Assembly (NCBI GenBank): GCA_963825625.1
Contig: CAWGUF010000019.1
Coordinates: 124,001 to 188,000 of the forward strand
Reading direction: 5' to 3'
From: CAMDPA01 sp963825625
GTDB lineage: Bacteria > Pseudomonadota > Alphaproteobacteria > Rhizobiales > Hyphomicrobiaceae
Length of the DNA stretch: 64,000 nucleotides
Made by a program: the position numbers and the translations under genes
Shown here: positions 9,433-17,080 of the stretch, piece by piece
How positions within the stretch are numbered: the first letter of the stretch is position 1
How the letters are laid out: the number at the start of each line of letters is the position of its first letter
The notes under the pieces: model-generated
What the model saw: only the letters and a program-made list of their open reading frames with translations
The model's database searches: none
What the model was told of the DNA's origin: nothing

Positions 9433-10401
9433 TCAAGCGGCGAGGACAGGCTGCTTGGCTGCTTCAGTGCCGGAGTGATGCGCGCTGGTCGCTGGAACCG
9501 GTAGCCGTCCGCGGCGATCGGTTAGTCTCGACGTGGTCCGCTCCAGCAGCCGTCGCGCACTTTTCTCGCGATGTGCCAGTTCCTGGGCCAGTGCTGTCAT
9601 CAACGCGGCTTCGAAAGCGGCGCCACCACTTTCTTTCCACCTGCCGGTATCGACAGCACAGGCATCCGCCGATCGGGTCGGTAGGGTCTGCCGGGCCGAC
9701 CTGGCGTCTTGCGCGGCGAGCATGCAGATGGCGCCGAAATGGGGCTTGGCCTCGACAGCAAGCCGTTGGCCGAGGCGAGAGCGATCCTGCTCGCTCGCGA
9801 TATCATCGATATGCGTCACGGCCAGAACGCCGCGCGACTGCAGCCGCTTTGGAAGTCTTGCCCACTGCGACTGTTCACTGCCCTTCCAAGCCTGGCTGGC
9901 CACAGTGCACCAGATTGCGATGTGCGATCGCCTGCAAGCCTCCAGTACCAGCGCGTCGACCTGGGAGGAGCCGTTGGCGAGCCCAGGGGTGTCGATCAGC
10001 TCGAACCGCTTCAGGCGCTCAACGGGGAGGCCGACATGCAGCATGCGCGCATCGCGTCGCCGTAGATCCTCGATCGTCGACAGGTCGAGAGGCTTCAGCT
10101 TGTGATCGGCATCTTCGTAGCTCAGCGATGGCACGCTGCTGTAGTGCAACAGCAACGGAACGCGAGTATTGGCGAGGAAGCTCGTCGGCAGCACCTCGGC
10201 CCCGAGCAGCGCATTGGCGAGTGTGGACTTCCCCGAATTGAACTCGCCGACGAGAGCGACCCGCGGTGGCAGCGCGATGCGTCTGCCCAGTCGATCGATG
10301 AAGCGCGTCACCTCTGCCGCCCTGTCGCATGTGATCTGGGCGAGGCGATCTCGTGTGGCGAACAGTTCTTGTGACATCTCGGCGAGCGAGAACGCAGTCA
10401 T
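9433..10401 (-). CDS. short dynamin-like GTPase (second of a coupled pair)
   Basis: A 322-residue GTPase with a dynamin-type G domain: P-loop GEFNSGKST at residues 52-60, switch I Thr in the LANTRVPLLL region near 80, G3 motif DTPG at 137-140, and THID at 196-199 in the G4 position. The C-terminal third is short, with an amphipathic helix (LAQELAHREKSARRLLERTTSRL), so the long stalk of classical bacterial dynamins is largely missing. The start codon at 10401 overlaps the stop of the larger GTPase (TAATG), so it is made by translational coupling and the two probably form a hetero-oligomer, as known for several bacterial dynamin pairs. Substrate membrane and role are unknown. Confidence 0.8.
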   Translation of the reverse strand: MTAFSLAEMSQELFATRDRLAQITCDRAAEVTRFIDRLGRRIALPPRVALVGEFNSGKSTLANALLGAEVLPTSFLANTRVPLLLHYSSVPSLSYEDADHKLKPLDLSTIEDLRRRDARMLHVGLPVERLKRFELIDTPGLANGSSQVDALVLEACRRSHIAIWCTVASQAWKGSEQSQWARLPKRLQSRGVLAVTHIDDIASEQDRSRLGQRLAVEAKPHFGAICMLAAQDARSARQTLPTRSADACAVDTGRWKESGGAAFEAALMTALAQELAHREKSARRLLERTTSRLTDRRGRLPVPATSAHHSGTEAAKQPVLAA

Positions 10402-12677
10402 TACGCACGGGCCTCCGCACTGAGGGCTTGCTGGCATAGTGCCGCAAGTCGGGTGAGTTCGTCTACTAGTTGTGCCACTGCCTCATGCCGGGCTTTGGCA
10501 TGCTCGACCTTTACAGCCTGTTCCGCCTCGAAACTGCTGGCTGCGCCGGGCGCACCCGCAGCGTTGAGAGCCTCGTAGTCAGCCAGAACCTGGGCTTTGC
10601 GTTGTTGGATCGCAGTCAGCATCCCGGTCGAGACCGCATGAGCCTGCTGCAGCGTGTTGCCCACTCGTCCGCGCAGGCGTGCCAGAGCCTGATCGGCCAG
10701 ATCGGCAGCTACCGGCATGAAGTCGTCGTAGATGATCGCCTTGAGGTCGGCCGCGCGCTCGATCGGATCGGGACGGGCCGCGAACCATGCCTTCCACCAC
10801 GGTATCTCCAGATCGAGCACCGCCGTCTCCGTCAGGGTTGTGATCGTGGGATATGGATTGGTGGGAGCCGCGAAGTTCTCGCTGATCTGGATGCCTGAAC
10901 CGGGGACGATCGCATCGACGATCGTCTTGAGCTGCGGATAAAGCACCTGCTCGATCTCGATCAGGCGTGCCTCGATCGCCCTGTAGGAGTTGACGTAGTG
11001 CGCTTCCAGCGACTGGCGCAAGTCGCGCAAGTCCGCGTGCCATTCCCCGTCGTGATCCTGCCGGCGGATAGACGTCATCATGGCGGCGCATTCCTCGGCC
11101 GCGAAAGTCTCCACGATGGAGCTGAGGCCGGCGCGAAGATCGTCTGCGCCGTTGTGTACGATTTCCCCCAGTTGCCGTTCGATCAGCAAGAACGACTGCT
11201 GAATTTGACTGATCGGCTCGTCAAGGTGATTGAGAGCAATTCGCTCCTGCCTGATGCGATCACCCATTGCCCGCGTTTCATTGCGATGGGTCTCGAGCAT
11301 GCTGTCCAGGGCCTGAACCTCGAGTTTCGCGGCGACTTCCGTTGAGCGAGTAAGCTCGAGAAAACATGCAGTGAGCTGCCGCAGCAGCATTGCTGCCGAT
11401 CCGCCAGAGAGCAGCTCCGTAATTGCTGCCGCGATGCTGGGAATTCCCGATCCGATGAACAGCGCCGATGCTAATTTCGCCCGCTGGTCGGAAGGCAGCG
11501 GCTGGCCACCAGCCACTTCGATGCTGCGCGGTAGTCCGCATTCGTGCAGATAAGCGATTGATCCCTGCGGCAGCAATCGCGAGATGTCGCGGTCGGAGGC
11601 AGCCATGCTCATGCAGCCCCACCAGGCGCTGCCGGCCACCACGGGAATTTCCAGCGCCGGCAACTCCCGCTCCAGGCGGCTCCTGACGCTGGCGCGCACT
11701 GCGGCGCCGTCTGCCAGCGGATTGCGCAACTGGTCGATGCGGTTGATGAAGACGATGATGCGGTCTTTGTGCAGACCGTTGAGAATGCGCAGCAGCGAGA
11801 TCTCGTTGGCCGATAGCGGCTGCAAGGCTGAGATTACGAATACATAGATGTCGGAGCCTTCCAGGCTGCGGCGTGTGATCTCGTCACGCACGAGGAACGG
11901 GTCGTTGGTTCCCGGGGTGTCGATCAGCGTGACGGGAAAGGCGAACGGGCCGCCGGCCATATACAGATCGGCGGATCGTGTTATATCGGAAAACTGCTGT
12001 GTCTGGCCTTGCTGGCCCGGGCCCAGATAGGTTCCGGCACTGACATAGCGTTCGAGCAATTCAGGCGTGATCTGCTGGTAGCCGTGCGTCTGGCCCAGCA
12101 GGTTTTCCAGCTGGTCACCGAGACGATGCTCGACGCGCTGGCGCATCACCTCCACTTGCGCCCGCAGCAACTCCGGCTCGAAGCCGGGAACCAGCCGTTC
12201 GGTCAGCTCGCGCAGCCGGCCACCACCTTCCGCAAGCCGTTGCCACTCCTCCCGGCTGAAAAGCTGGAATACGGCCTTGGTGTCCGGCAACGGCCGGTCG
12301 TCGCGGCAATGCAGCGAGGTGACGACTGCGGTCCACGGATTGATATCCGTCGGCAGCAGATCCGGCTGCAGCATCAGAGCGTTTATGAAGGAGCTCTTGC
12401 CGGCCTTGATCTGTCCGATCACGGCTATGCGGCATGTCTGCTCGGCGAGGACGCGGCGCGCTTCGGTGACGATCGGCAGCGCATGTGGGTCCAGATGCGG
12501 CTCCAGTCGGCCTGCGACGTCGATGAGGCGGCTGCGGACCTGCTCCAATCGGGTGCCGATGCGCGTTGGTGGCCGCGCTGGCTGCCGCGGCTTGGAGCTA
12601 TCGTCGACAGCTACGCCGTCGCCACCCTGCGCAGATGGGTCGGCCACTGTCGGCGGCAACTTGCTCTCATACCCCAT
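10401..12677 (-). CDS. large dynamin-family GTPase (first of a coupled pair)
   Basis: A 758-residue bacterial dynamin-like protein. The G domain carries P-loop GQIKAGKSS near residues 88-96, the switch I Thr in DINPWTAVVT, G3 DTPGTND near 254, and NRID near 312-315. After it comes a predominantly alpha-helical stalk with heptad-like stretches (IRQERIALNHLDEPISQIQQ and RHEAVAQLVDELTRLAALCQQ), and a Trp-rich hydrophobic patch (EIPWWKAWFAARPD) that could contact membrane. The open frame continues upstream with ATGs at 12704 and 12740; no start has a good ribosome-binding site, so the N terminus is uncertain. It ends overlapping the smaller GTPase gene. Members of this family bind and remodel membranes on GTP hydrolysis. 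Confidence 0.82.
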   Translation of the reverse strand: MGYESKLPPTVADPSAQGGDGVAVDDSSKPRQPARPPTRIGTRLEQVRSRLIDVAGRLEPHLDPHALPIVTEARRVLAEQTCRIAVIGQIKAGKSSFINALMLQPDLLPTDINPWTAVVTSLHCRDDRPLPDTKAVFQLFSREEWQRLAEGGGRLRELTERLVPGFEPELLRAQVEVMRQRVEHRLGDQLENLLGQTHGYQQITPELLERYVSAGTYLGPGQQGQTQQFSDITRSADLYMAGGPFAFPVTLIDTPGTNDPFLVRDEITRRSLEGSDIYVFVISALQPLSANEISLLRILNGLHKDRIIVFINRIDQLRNPLADGAAVRASVRSRLERELPALEIPVVAGSAWWGCMSMAASDRDISRLLPQGSIAYLHECGLPRSIEVAGGQPLPSDQRAKLASALFIGSGIPSIAAAITELLSGGSAAMLLRQLTACFLELTRSTEVAAKLEVQALDSMLETHRNETRAMGDRIRQERIALNHLDEPISQIQQSFLLIERQLGEIVHNGADDLRAGLSSIVETFAAEECAAMMTSIRRQDHDGEWHADLRDLRQSLEAHYVNSYRAIEARLIEIEQVLYPQLKTIVDAIVPGSGIQISENFAAPTNPYPTITTLTETAVLDLEIPWWKAWFAARPDPIERAADLKAIIYDDFMPVAADLADQALARLRGRVGNTLQQAHAVSTGMLTAIQQRKAQVLADYEALNAAGAPGAASSFEAEQAVKVEHAKARHEAVAQLVDELTRLAALCQQALSAEARA

Positions 12678-13093
12678 ACGCTCGTCCGCTACCCTGCATC
12701 CCATCCGCCAGCACAACCCTGCTGGATCGGTCCCCTGCATCGCGAAGCCGTCGCCGTTCCCCGGTTCCCACTGGTCCGGAGAGACCAGGAAGACCAACCG
12801 GGGTTGTGCATTCTGGCCCTGCCGCAACGGAAATCCCGTCCGATGAACCAGCTTCGAGCCGGCATGCCATTGCCAGAGCCTGATGCGTTCCCCGCCCTGC
12901 ACCTACTGTAATAATCGTGGCGAATATGTGAGCAAGTAATTTTCGTGCTTGACAGTGGTAATTTAGCTAAGCGCGCTAGAGGTACACGCTGGAGCGGTCG
13001 CCGCGGCTTGCTGGGGCTCGTTGGCGCCGGTATAACGCCGCCGGCAGCCGGCTTTCAGGCATCATCATCAACACCGGAGGGAAGGACCCCGCG
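12678..13093. other. intergenic region upstream of ndk and of the dynamin operon
   Basis: Up to 12902 this is still an open frame for the large GTPase and may encode extra N-terminal residues. From 12903 to 13093 no gene is seen; the stretch 12905-12975 is AT-rich and includes TTGACA at 12949-12954, a possible -35 box for ndk, but no convincing -10 lies 16-18 bases downstream. The divergent promoters for the dynamin operon and ndk must be here. Confidence 0.4.
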
Positions 13094-13516
13094 ATGGCCA
13101 TCGAGCAAACGTTCTCAATTATCAAGCCGGATGCGACGGCCCGCAATCTGACTGGGCAGATCAATGCCGTGATCGAGAAGGCTGGACTTCGGGTCGTGGC
13201 GCAGAAGCGGGTCCGGTGGACACGTGCTCAGGCGGCTAAATTCTACGAAGAGCATAAGGCGCGCCCGTTCTATGGCGAATTGTGCGAGTTCATGACCTCG
13301 GGCCCGATTGTTCTCCAGGTGTTGGAGGGCGAGGACGCGATTGCCAAGTACCGACAGGTGATGGGTGCCACCGATCCGGCCAAGGCGGACGAGGGCACGA
13401 TCCGCAAGCTGTTCGCCAAGAGCGTGGGTGAGAACTCGGTGCATGGGTCCGACAGCCCAGCTTCGGCCGAGCGTGAAATTGCGCTCAACTTCCGGCTCGA
13501 TGAGATCGTGGGCTGA
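13094..13516 (+). CDS. ndk: nucleoside diphosphate kinase
   Basis: A 140-residue enzyme that transfers the gamma phosphate from ATP to nucleoside diphosphates through a phospho-histidine. The length is exactly that of bacterial Ndk. Visible signatures are TFSIIKPDATARN at the start, RPFYGELCEFMTSGP, and the active-site segment ENSVHGSDS with the phosphorylated His117. GGAGGG precedes the ATG. It is a single cytoplasmic housekeeping gene between two unrelated transcription units. Confidence 0.97.
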   Translation: MAIEQTFSIIKPDATARNLTGQINAVIEKAGLRVVAQKRVRWTRAQAAKFYEEHKARPFYGELCEFMTSGPIVLQVLEGEDAIAKYRQVMGATDPAKADEGTIRKLFAKSVGENSVHGSDSPASAEREIALNFRLDEIVG

Positions 13517-13640
13517 GATGAAATGAGAGAGAATGGAGGCAGCCGCCATTTTCGGCATTGCAAGGGCCAGCAACCTTGCACTGCATGAAAAGTGGTGGCT
13601 GTCCCCATTTTTCCGTTCCGATTTCTGGTTGGAGCATTCC

Positions 13641-14144
13641 ATGATCACACCCGACTATGTGCGCACCATGGCCCGCTACAATCGGTGGCAGAACAACTCG
13701 CTCTACCGCGAGGCCGACAAGTTGACCGAGGCGCAGCGCAGCGAGAACCGCGGCGCATTCTTCGGCTCGGTGCACGCCACCTTGAGCCACATCCTGTTCG
13801 GCGATCAGATCTGGATGCACCGGCTCACCGGCTCTCCAGCGCCAACTGCCACCACGATCAAAGACAGCGTGGCGATGGTGCAGGACTGGTCCGACCTCAA
13901 AACGCAGCGCACGGCGTTTGACGGGCTGGTGATGGCCTGGGCCGATAAGCTCGAGCCCGCCGTGCTGGAAGGCGAGCTGACATGGATGTCGGCGGCGCTG
14001 AATTGGCAGTTCACGCAGCCGCGGTGGATGCTCGTCACCCACATGTTCAATCACGCCACGCACCACCGGGGGCAGGTGCACTGCATGCTGACCGGCTTCG
14101 GGCTGAAGCCTGACGACACCGACATCCCCTTTATGCCGAATTAA
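13641..14144 (+). CDS. DinB family protein
   Basis: A 167-residue DinB-family four-helix bundle. The expected metal-binding histidines are His50 in HATLSHILFGDQIWMHRL and the C-terminal NHATHHRGQV cluster (residues 137-146). The N-terminal MITPDYVRTMARYNRWQN pattern is the classical start of this family, which fixes the ATG at 13641 (GGAGCATTCC precedes it) rather than an upstream in-frame start at 13533. DinB proteins are linked to DNA damage induction in Bacillus and to thiol-S-transfer chemistry elsewhere; no specific reaction can be assigned. Confidence 0.88.
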   Translation: MITPDYVRTMARYNRWQNNSLYREADKLTEAQRSENRGAFFGSVHATLSHILFGDQIWMHRLTGSPAPTATTIKDSVAMVQDWSDLKTQRTAFDGLVMAWADKLEPAVLEGELTWMSAALNWQFTQPRWMLVTHMFNHATHHRGQVHCMLTGFGLKPDDTDIPFMPN

Positions 14145-14204
14145 GCGGCGCGGATTGGGCGACCGCCATGTTCGCGCGCTAACTGGATCGATGCGCGCGT
14201 GGGC

Positions 14205-14771
14205 TCAGGCGCCCTCGGCCAGCACCTTCCTCAGTGCCGCCCGCCGCTCGGGCCGGTACATCTCGTCGTAGGAGCGCGGGCCCAGCGGACCCTGCTCGAT
14301 CTGCAGCGTTACGAACGCGGGACCGTCGCTCTGCAGCAGCCGCGGCAGCTTCTGCTCGAACTCCACGAGGTCGGCGATGACGTCGACTTTGTCGATGCCG
14401 GCGGCGCGCGCCATGCCGGCGAAATCGACGTTGTCGCGGTTGACGATCGGGTGGCCGCCATTGGCCTCGTAGGACCCGTTCTGCAATACGAAGTGCAGGA
14501 AGTTTTCGGTGCGGCTTGCCGCCAGCGTGACCAGTGTGCCCAGGTTCATCAGCAGGCTGCCGTCACCATCGAGCACAACCACCTTGCGCTCCGGCCGTGC
14601 CAACGCCAGTCCAAGCCCGTGACTGGAGCACAAGCCCATTGCCCCATGACTGAAATAATTGAGCGGGCGGTCATTGACCCGTATCCAGTCGCTGGCTGTG
14701 GAATAGGACGAGACCACGATCTCGTTGGTGATATGGCGCTTGAGGATCTCGAGCAGGGCGACGCGGTTCAT
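14205..14771 (-). CDS. ThDP-binding subunit of a decarboxylase-like enzyme (sulfopyruvate/phosphonopyruvate decarboxylase beta-like)
   Basis: A 188-residue protein equivalent to the C-terminal (PP, diphosphate-binding) domain of ThDP-dependent decarboxylases. The thiamine-diphosphate motif is LDGDGSLLMNLGTLVTLAA, with GDG followed by the Asn at the usual distance for Mg2+ binding. Other typical elements are SHGAMGLCSSHGLGLALA and FVLQNGSYEANGG. Together with the upstream gene (17 bases away, same strand) it makes a split two-subunit enzyme in the style of ComDE sulfopyruvate decarboxylase or of split acetolactate-synthase-like enzymes. Substrate is inferred only to be a 2-oxo acid. Confidence 0.8.
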   Translation of the reverse strand: MNRVALLEILKRHITNEIVVSSYSTASDWIRVNDRPLNYFSHGAMGLCSSHGLGLALARPERKVVVLDGDGSLLMNLGTLVTLAASRTENFLHFVLQNGSYEANGGHPIVNRDNVDFAGMARAAGIDKVDVIADLVEFEQKLPRLLQSDGPAFVTLQIEQGPLGPRSYDEMYRPERRAALRKVLAEGA

Positions 14772-14788
14772 TATGATAGCTCCCTCGT

Positions 14789-15322
14789 TCAGACTGGCCG
14801 GCGGCCGATGGTCAATGCCACCGGACGCGAGGTCGCATAGGCCTGCTCGATGGCCGGTGCGATCTTGGGGATGTCTGCATCGGTATCGATGTAATGATGG
14901 GGAATGCCCAGCACGTCCAGCATGGGCTCGGTGATTCGTACTCCGAACCTGTTGGATTGCGTCGGTGCCACATCGGGCTCTTTCGACAAGAGGCCGATCA
15001 TCATCACCATCGGCATCTCGTGCTCGCACGCCACCGCCCGGATCGCGTTCATGGCGTAGAGAAAACCGGTGTATTGAATGAGGATCAGGGCGCGCTTGTT
15101 GCCATAGGTGAGGCCCGCCGCAATGCCCAGGCACTCGTCCTCCTTGCAGACGCGGACGAGCTTGAGGTCCGTGTCCTCTGCCACACGCTTGAGCACACCC
15201 TGGCTGGTATGCAGGTCCGGCACTGACAGCACGTATTCCACGCCGGCCGCCTTCACCGCCTTTATGATCTCCTCGCCACTGAGCGTTCGGGCGTCGGACG
15301 CCGGCCTGGTTGCCGCTTTCAT
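14789..15322 (-). CDS. ThDP enzyme N-terminal subunit (sulfopyruvate decarboxylase alpha-like)
   Basis: A 177-residue protein equal to the pyrimidine-binding domain of ThDP enzymes. The residue pattern VCKEDECLGIAAGLTYGNKR contains the conserved catalytic Glu that activates the thiazolium, and the middle part (QYTGFLYAMNAIRAVACEHEMPMVMMIG) matches the alpha subunit of sulfopyruvate/phosphonopyruvate decarboxylases. It is the first gene of a two-gene operon with the beta-like subunit. In the 2-oxo-acid decarboxylase context the products would be an aldehyde and CO2. The actual substrate is unknown; no coenzyme M or phosphonate genes are near. Confidence 0.8.
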   Translation of the reverse strand: MKAATRPASDARTLSGEEIIKAVKAAGVEYVLSVPDLHTSQGVLKRVAEDTDLKLVRVCKEDECLGIAAGLTYGNKRALILIQYTGFLYAMNAIRAVACEHEMPMVMMIGLLSKEPDVAPTQSNRFGVRITEPMLDVLGIPHHYIDTDADIPKIAPAIEQAYATSRPVALTIGRRPV

Positions 15323-15385
15323 TTCGCTTCCTCGCCTGATAGCGCTTTGGTATGCGTTGTTTGCTACTGTTTTTCCGGCCGGTTC

Positions 15386-15838
15386 TCAGGCCAATCCCAG
15401 CCGGCTGGCGGCCAGTTGAATGAGCCGGGCCGCACCGTCGGTGAGCCGATAACTACCAACGTCCGACAGCGGAACGAAGCGCGCATCCGAGATGTCGGTC
15501 TCGGCCTTGGGCTCGCCGGCCACCCACGTGCCGTAGAACACCGAAAGGCTGTAATGGCCTTTCACTCTGCCGGCCTCGTCGCGCTGAACGATGTCGTGCA
15601 GGTCGAGCAGACCCTCTATGTTGACCTGCAGCCTCGTTTCCTCGGCGATCTCGCGCAACGCAGCCTGGCTTGCCGTCTCACCCATCTTCACTTTGCCGCC
15701 GGGAAAGCTCCAGTACCCAACCTTCGGGCCATAGGCGCGCTCGGCGAGCAGCACCGTTGGGCCGCGAAAAATGGCGGCACTGGCGCAGGGGCGCGGCCAC
15801 GGCCAGTGCTCGGGCGCAGGTCTTGGATCTGGTGTCAT
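15386..15838 (-). CDS. Nudix hydrolase
   Basis: A 150-residue protein with a complete Nudix box, GGKVKMGETASQAALREIAEET, around residues 47-68, including the REIAEE metal-binding helix. Nudix enzymes cleave nucleoside diphosphates linked to another group. The N-terminal CASAAIFRGPTVLLAER strand and the WSFPGGK loop are typical of the ADP-ribose/NADH/MutT-like branch. The start at 15838 is chosen because the frame above it is low-quality and divergent from the isochorismatase gene at 16006. Substrate not predictable. Confidence 0.88.
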   Translation of the reverse strand: MTPDPRPAPEHWPWPRPCASAAIFRGPTVLLAERAYGPKVGYWSFPGGKVKMGETASQAALREIAEETRLQVNIEGLLDLHDIVQRDEAGRVKGHYSLSVFYGTWVAGEPKAETDISDARFVPLSDVGSYRLTDGAARLIQLAASRLGLA

Positions 15839-16005
15839 GCTGGTCGTCGCCTCATGGTCAGCGGTACGGGCAACAGCGTATGCGATGGCCGGCCTGCCTG
15901 TCCATGCGTGTCCGACATGGCGTGTCCTAGATGGCGGTAGCGCCGGCCGCTGCCACCCGCTACCATGATCCGGACGATAAAACCCCGTTTCAGCCGGAGG
16001 CCCGC

Positions 16006-16716
16006 ATGGCACGTGATTTCGAGGATCATTGCTGGAAGGACGTGATTCCGCAGCAGATGCTGGACATTTACCAGCATTACGCCCGCGAGACATACGTCGG
16101 CGATGCGCCGGCGCTGCTCGCCATCGACCTTTATGAACTCGTGTATCAGGGCGGCGCCAGGCCAGTACAGGAGGTGACGAAGGAGTTTCCGTCCGCTTGC
16201 GGCGAATACGCCTACAACGCCATCCCGCCGACGAAACAGGTGTTCGCCGCCGCCCGCGCTGCCGGCTTGCCGGTCATCTATACAACTTCAGACGCCCGGC
16301 CAGACAGCCGCCCGCGCCGCGTATCGGCCACCAACCGCAAGGGTGTGCCGCTCGACCCGTCGGCCTATGAGATCCGCGCCGACTTCAAGCCGGAGCCCGG
16401 CGACACCGTCATCACCAAGCAGCGCGCAAGTGCCTTCTTCGGCACACCGCTGGTCGCCCACTTGAACATGCTGGGGGTGCGCTCGCTGATCATCGTCGGC
16501 GACAGCACGTCGGGCTGCGTGCGCGCCAGCGCTGTCGATGCCTACAGCCACGGCTACCACGTCACGCTGGTGGAGGAATGCTGCTTCGACCGTTGCGAGC
16601 TGTCGCACAAGGTCAACCTGTTCGACATGCATCACAAGTACTGCGATGTCATGCACGTCGACGAGGTTCTGGCGGCGCTGACAAAAATGAAGCCCGCGCG
16701 CGCAGCGGCGGAGTGA
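16006..16716 (+). CDS. isochorismatase-family cysteine hydrolase
   Basis: A 236-residue isochorismatase-like hydrolase. The catalytic triad of the family is visible: Asp41 in LLAIDLYE, Lys138 in DTVITKQRASAFFGT, and Cys171 in DSTSGCVRASAVDAYSHGY. This triad is that of the amide-cleaving members (N-carbamoylsarcosine amidase, nicotinamidase, maleamate amidase) rather than of true isochorismatases. GGAGG lies 7 bases before the ATG at 16006, which rules out the in-frame start at 15931. It is divergent from the Nudix gene and followed by a strong hairpin. Confidence 0.87.
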   Translation: MARDFEDHCWKDVIPQQMLDIYQHYARETYVGDAPALLAIDLYELVYQGGARPVQEVTKEFPSACGEYAYNAIPPTKQVFAAARAAGLPVIYTTSDARPDSRPRRVSATNRKGVPLDPSAYEIRADFKPEPGDTVITKQRASAFFGTPLVAHLNMLGVRSLIIVGDSTSGCVRASAVDAYSHGYHVTLVEECCFDRCELSHKVNLFDMHHKYCDVMHVDEVLAALTKMKPARAAAE

Positions 16717-16743
16717 GCCGATCAGCTGCGCGCCTTCAGTTTG

Positions 16744-16784
16744 TCGCTGGCGACTCCCCTTCGGGGAGCCGGCCGCCAGCGACG
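16744..16784 (+). terminator. long two-part hairpin after the isochorismatase-like gene
   Basis: A perfect 10-bp outer stem (GTCGCTGGCG / CGCCAGCGAC) encloses an inner 6-bp stem (CTCCCC-TTC-GGGGAG). It lies 28 bases after the stop of the preceding gene. A T-rich stretch (TTATTTTT) follows 15 bases later. Probable transcription terminator; the same structure could also extrude as a cruciform. Confidence 0.5.
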
Positions 16785-17080
16785 TGCGATACGCGCCGTT
16801 ATTTTTGCGCTGCGACTGCGGCGCTTACGCAATGCCTCGGATCGGCCATGACGGTCGATCGGGCATCGAGCAGGCGTCAAGCTGGCCGTCATGGCCGCGC
16901 CGGACAGAGGCGCAGCCGAAGTCCGGGACCAGGCGGCCATCCATGGCGGCGATCGGCATGCGTTGCGGTCGATCCACTTTGAGGCGCTTTCATGCCCCTG
17001 ACGGCGAATCAATCTGTACAGCTCTTGACGATCAGCGCATAGTTAACACGCGGTGGAGTACATGCGCGGAGGGCGGCGTG
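16785..17080. other. gene-free stretch before the low-GC gene
   Basis: Open frames exist on both strands but none has a ribosome-binding site or recognisable protein pattern; translation in the frame of the downstream gene gives compositionally random sequence. GC content is still high up to about 17020 and then falls, so the left edge of the foreign-looking segment is near 17020-17080. Confidence 0.4.

Noticed and set aside
12949..12980. Full promoter for ndk
   Set aside because: TTGACA is present but the best -10-like hexamer (GCTAGA) is 20 bases away; kept only as a note.
16784..17080. N-terminal extension of the low-GC gene
   Set aside because: The codons before 17081 are high-GC, lack a ribosome-binding site and give random-looking sequence; GGAGGG supports 17081.
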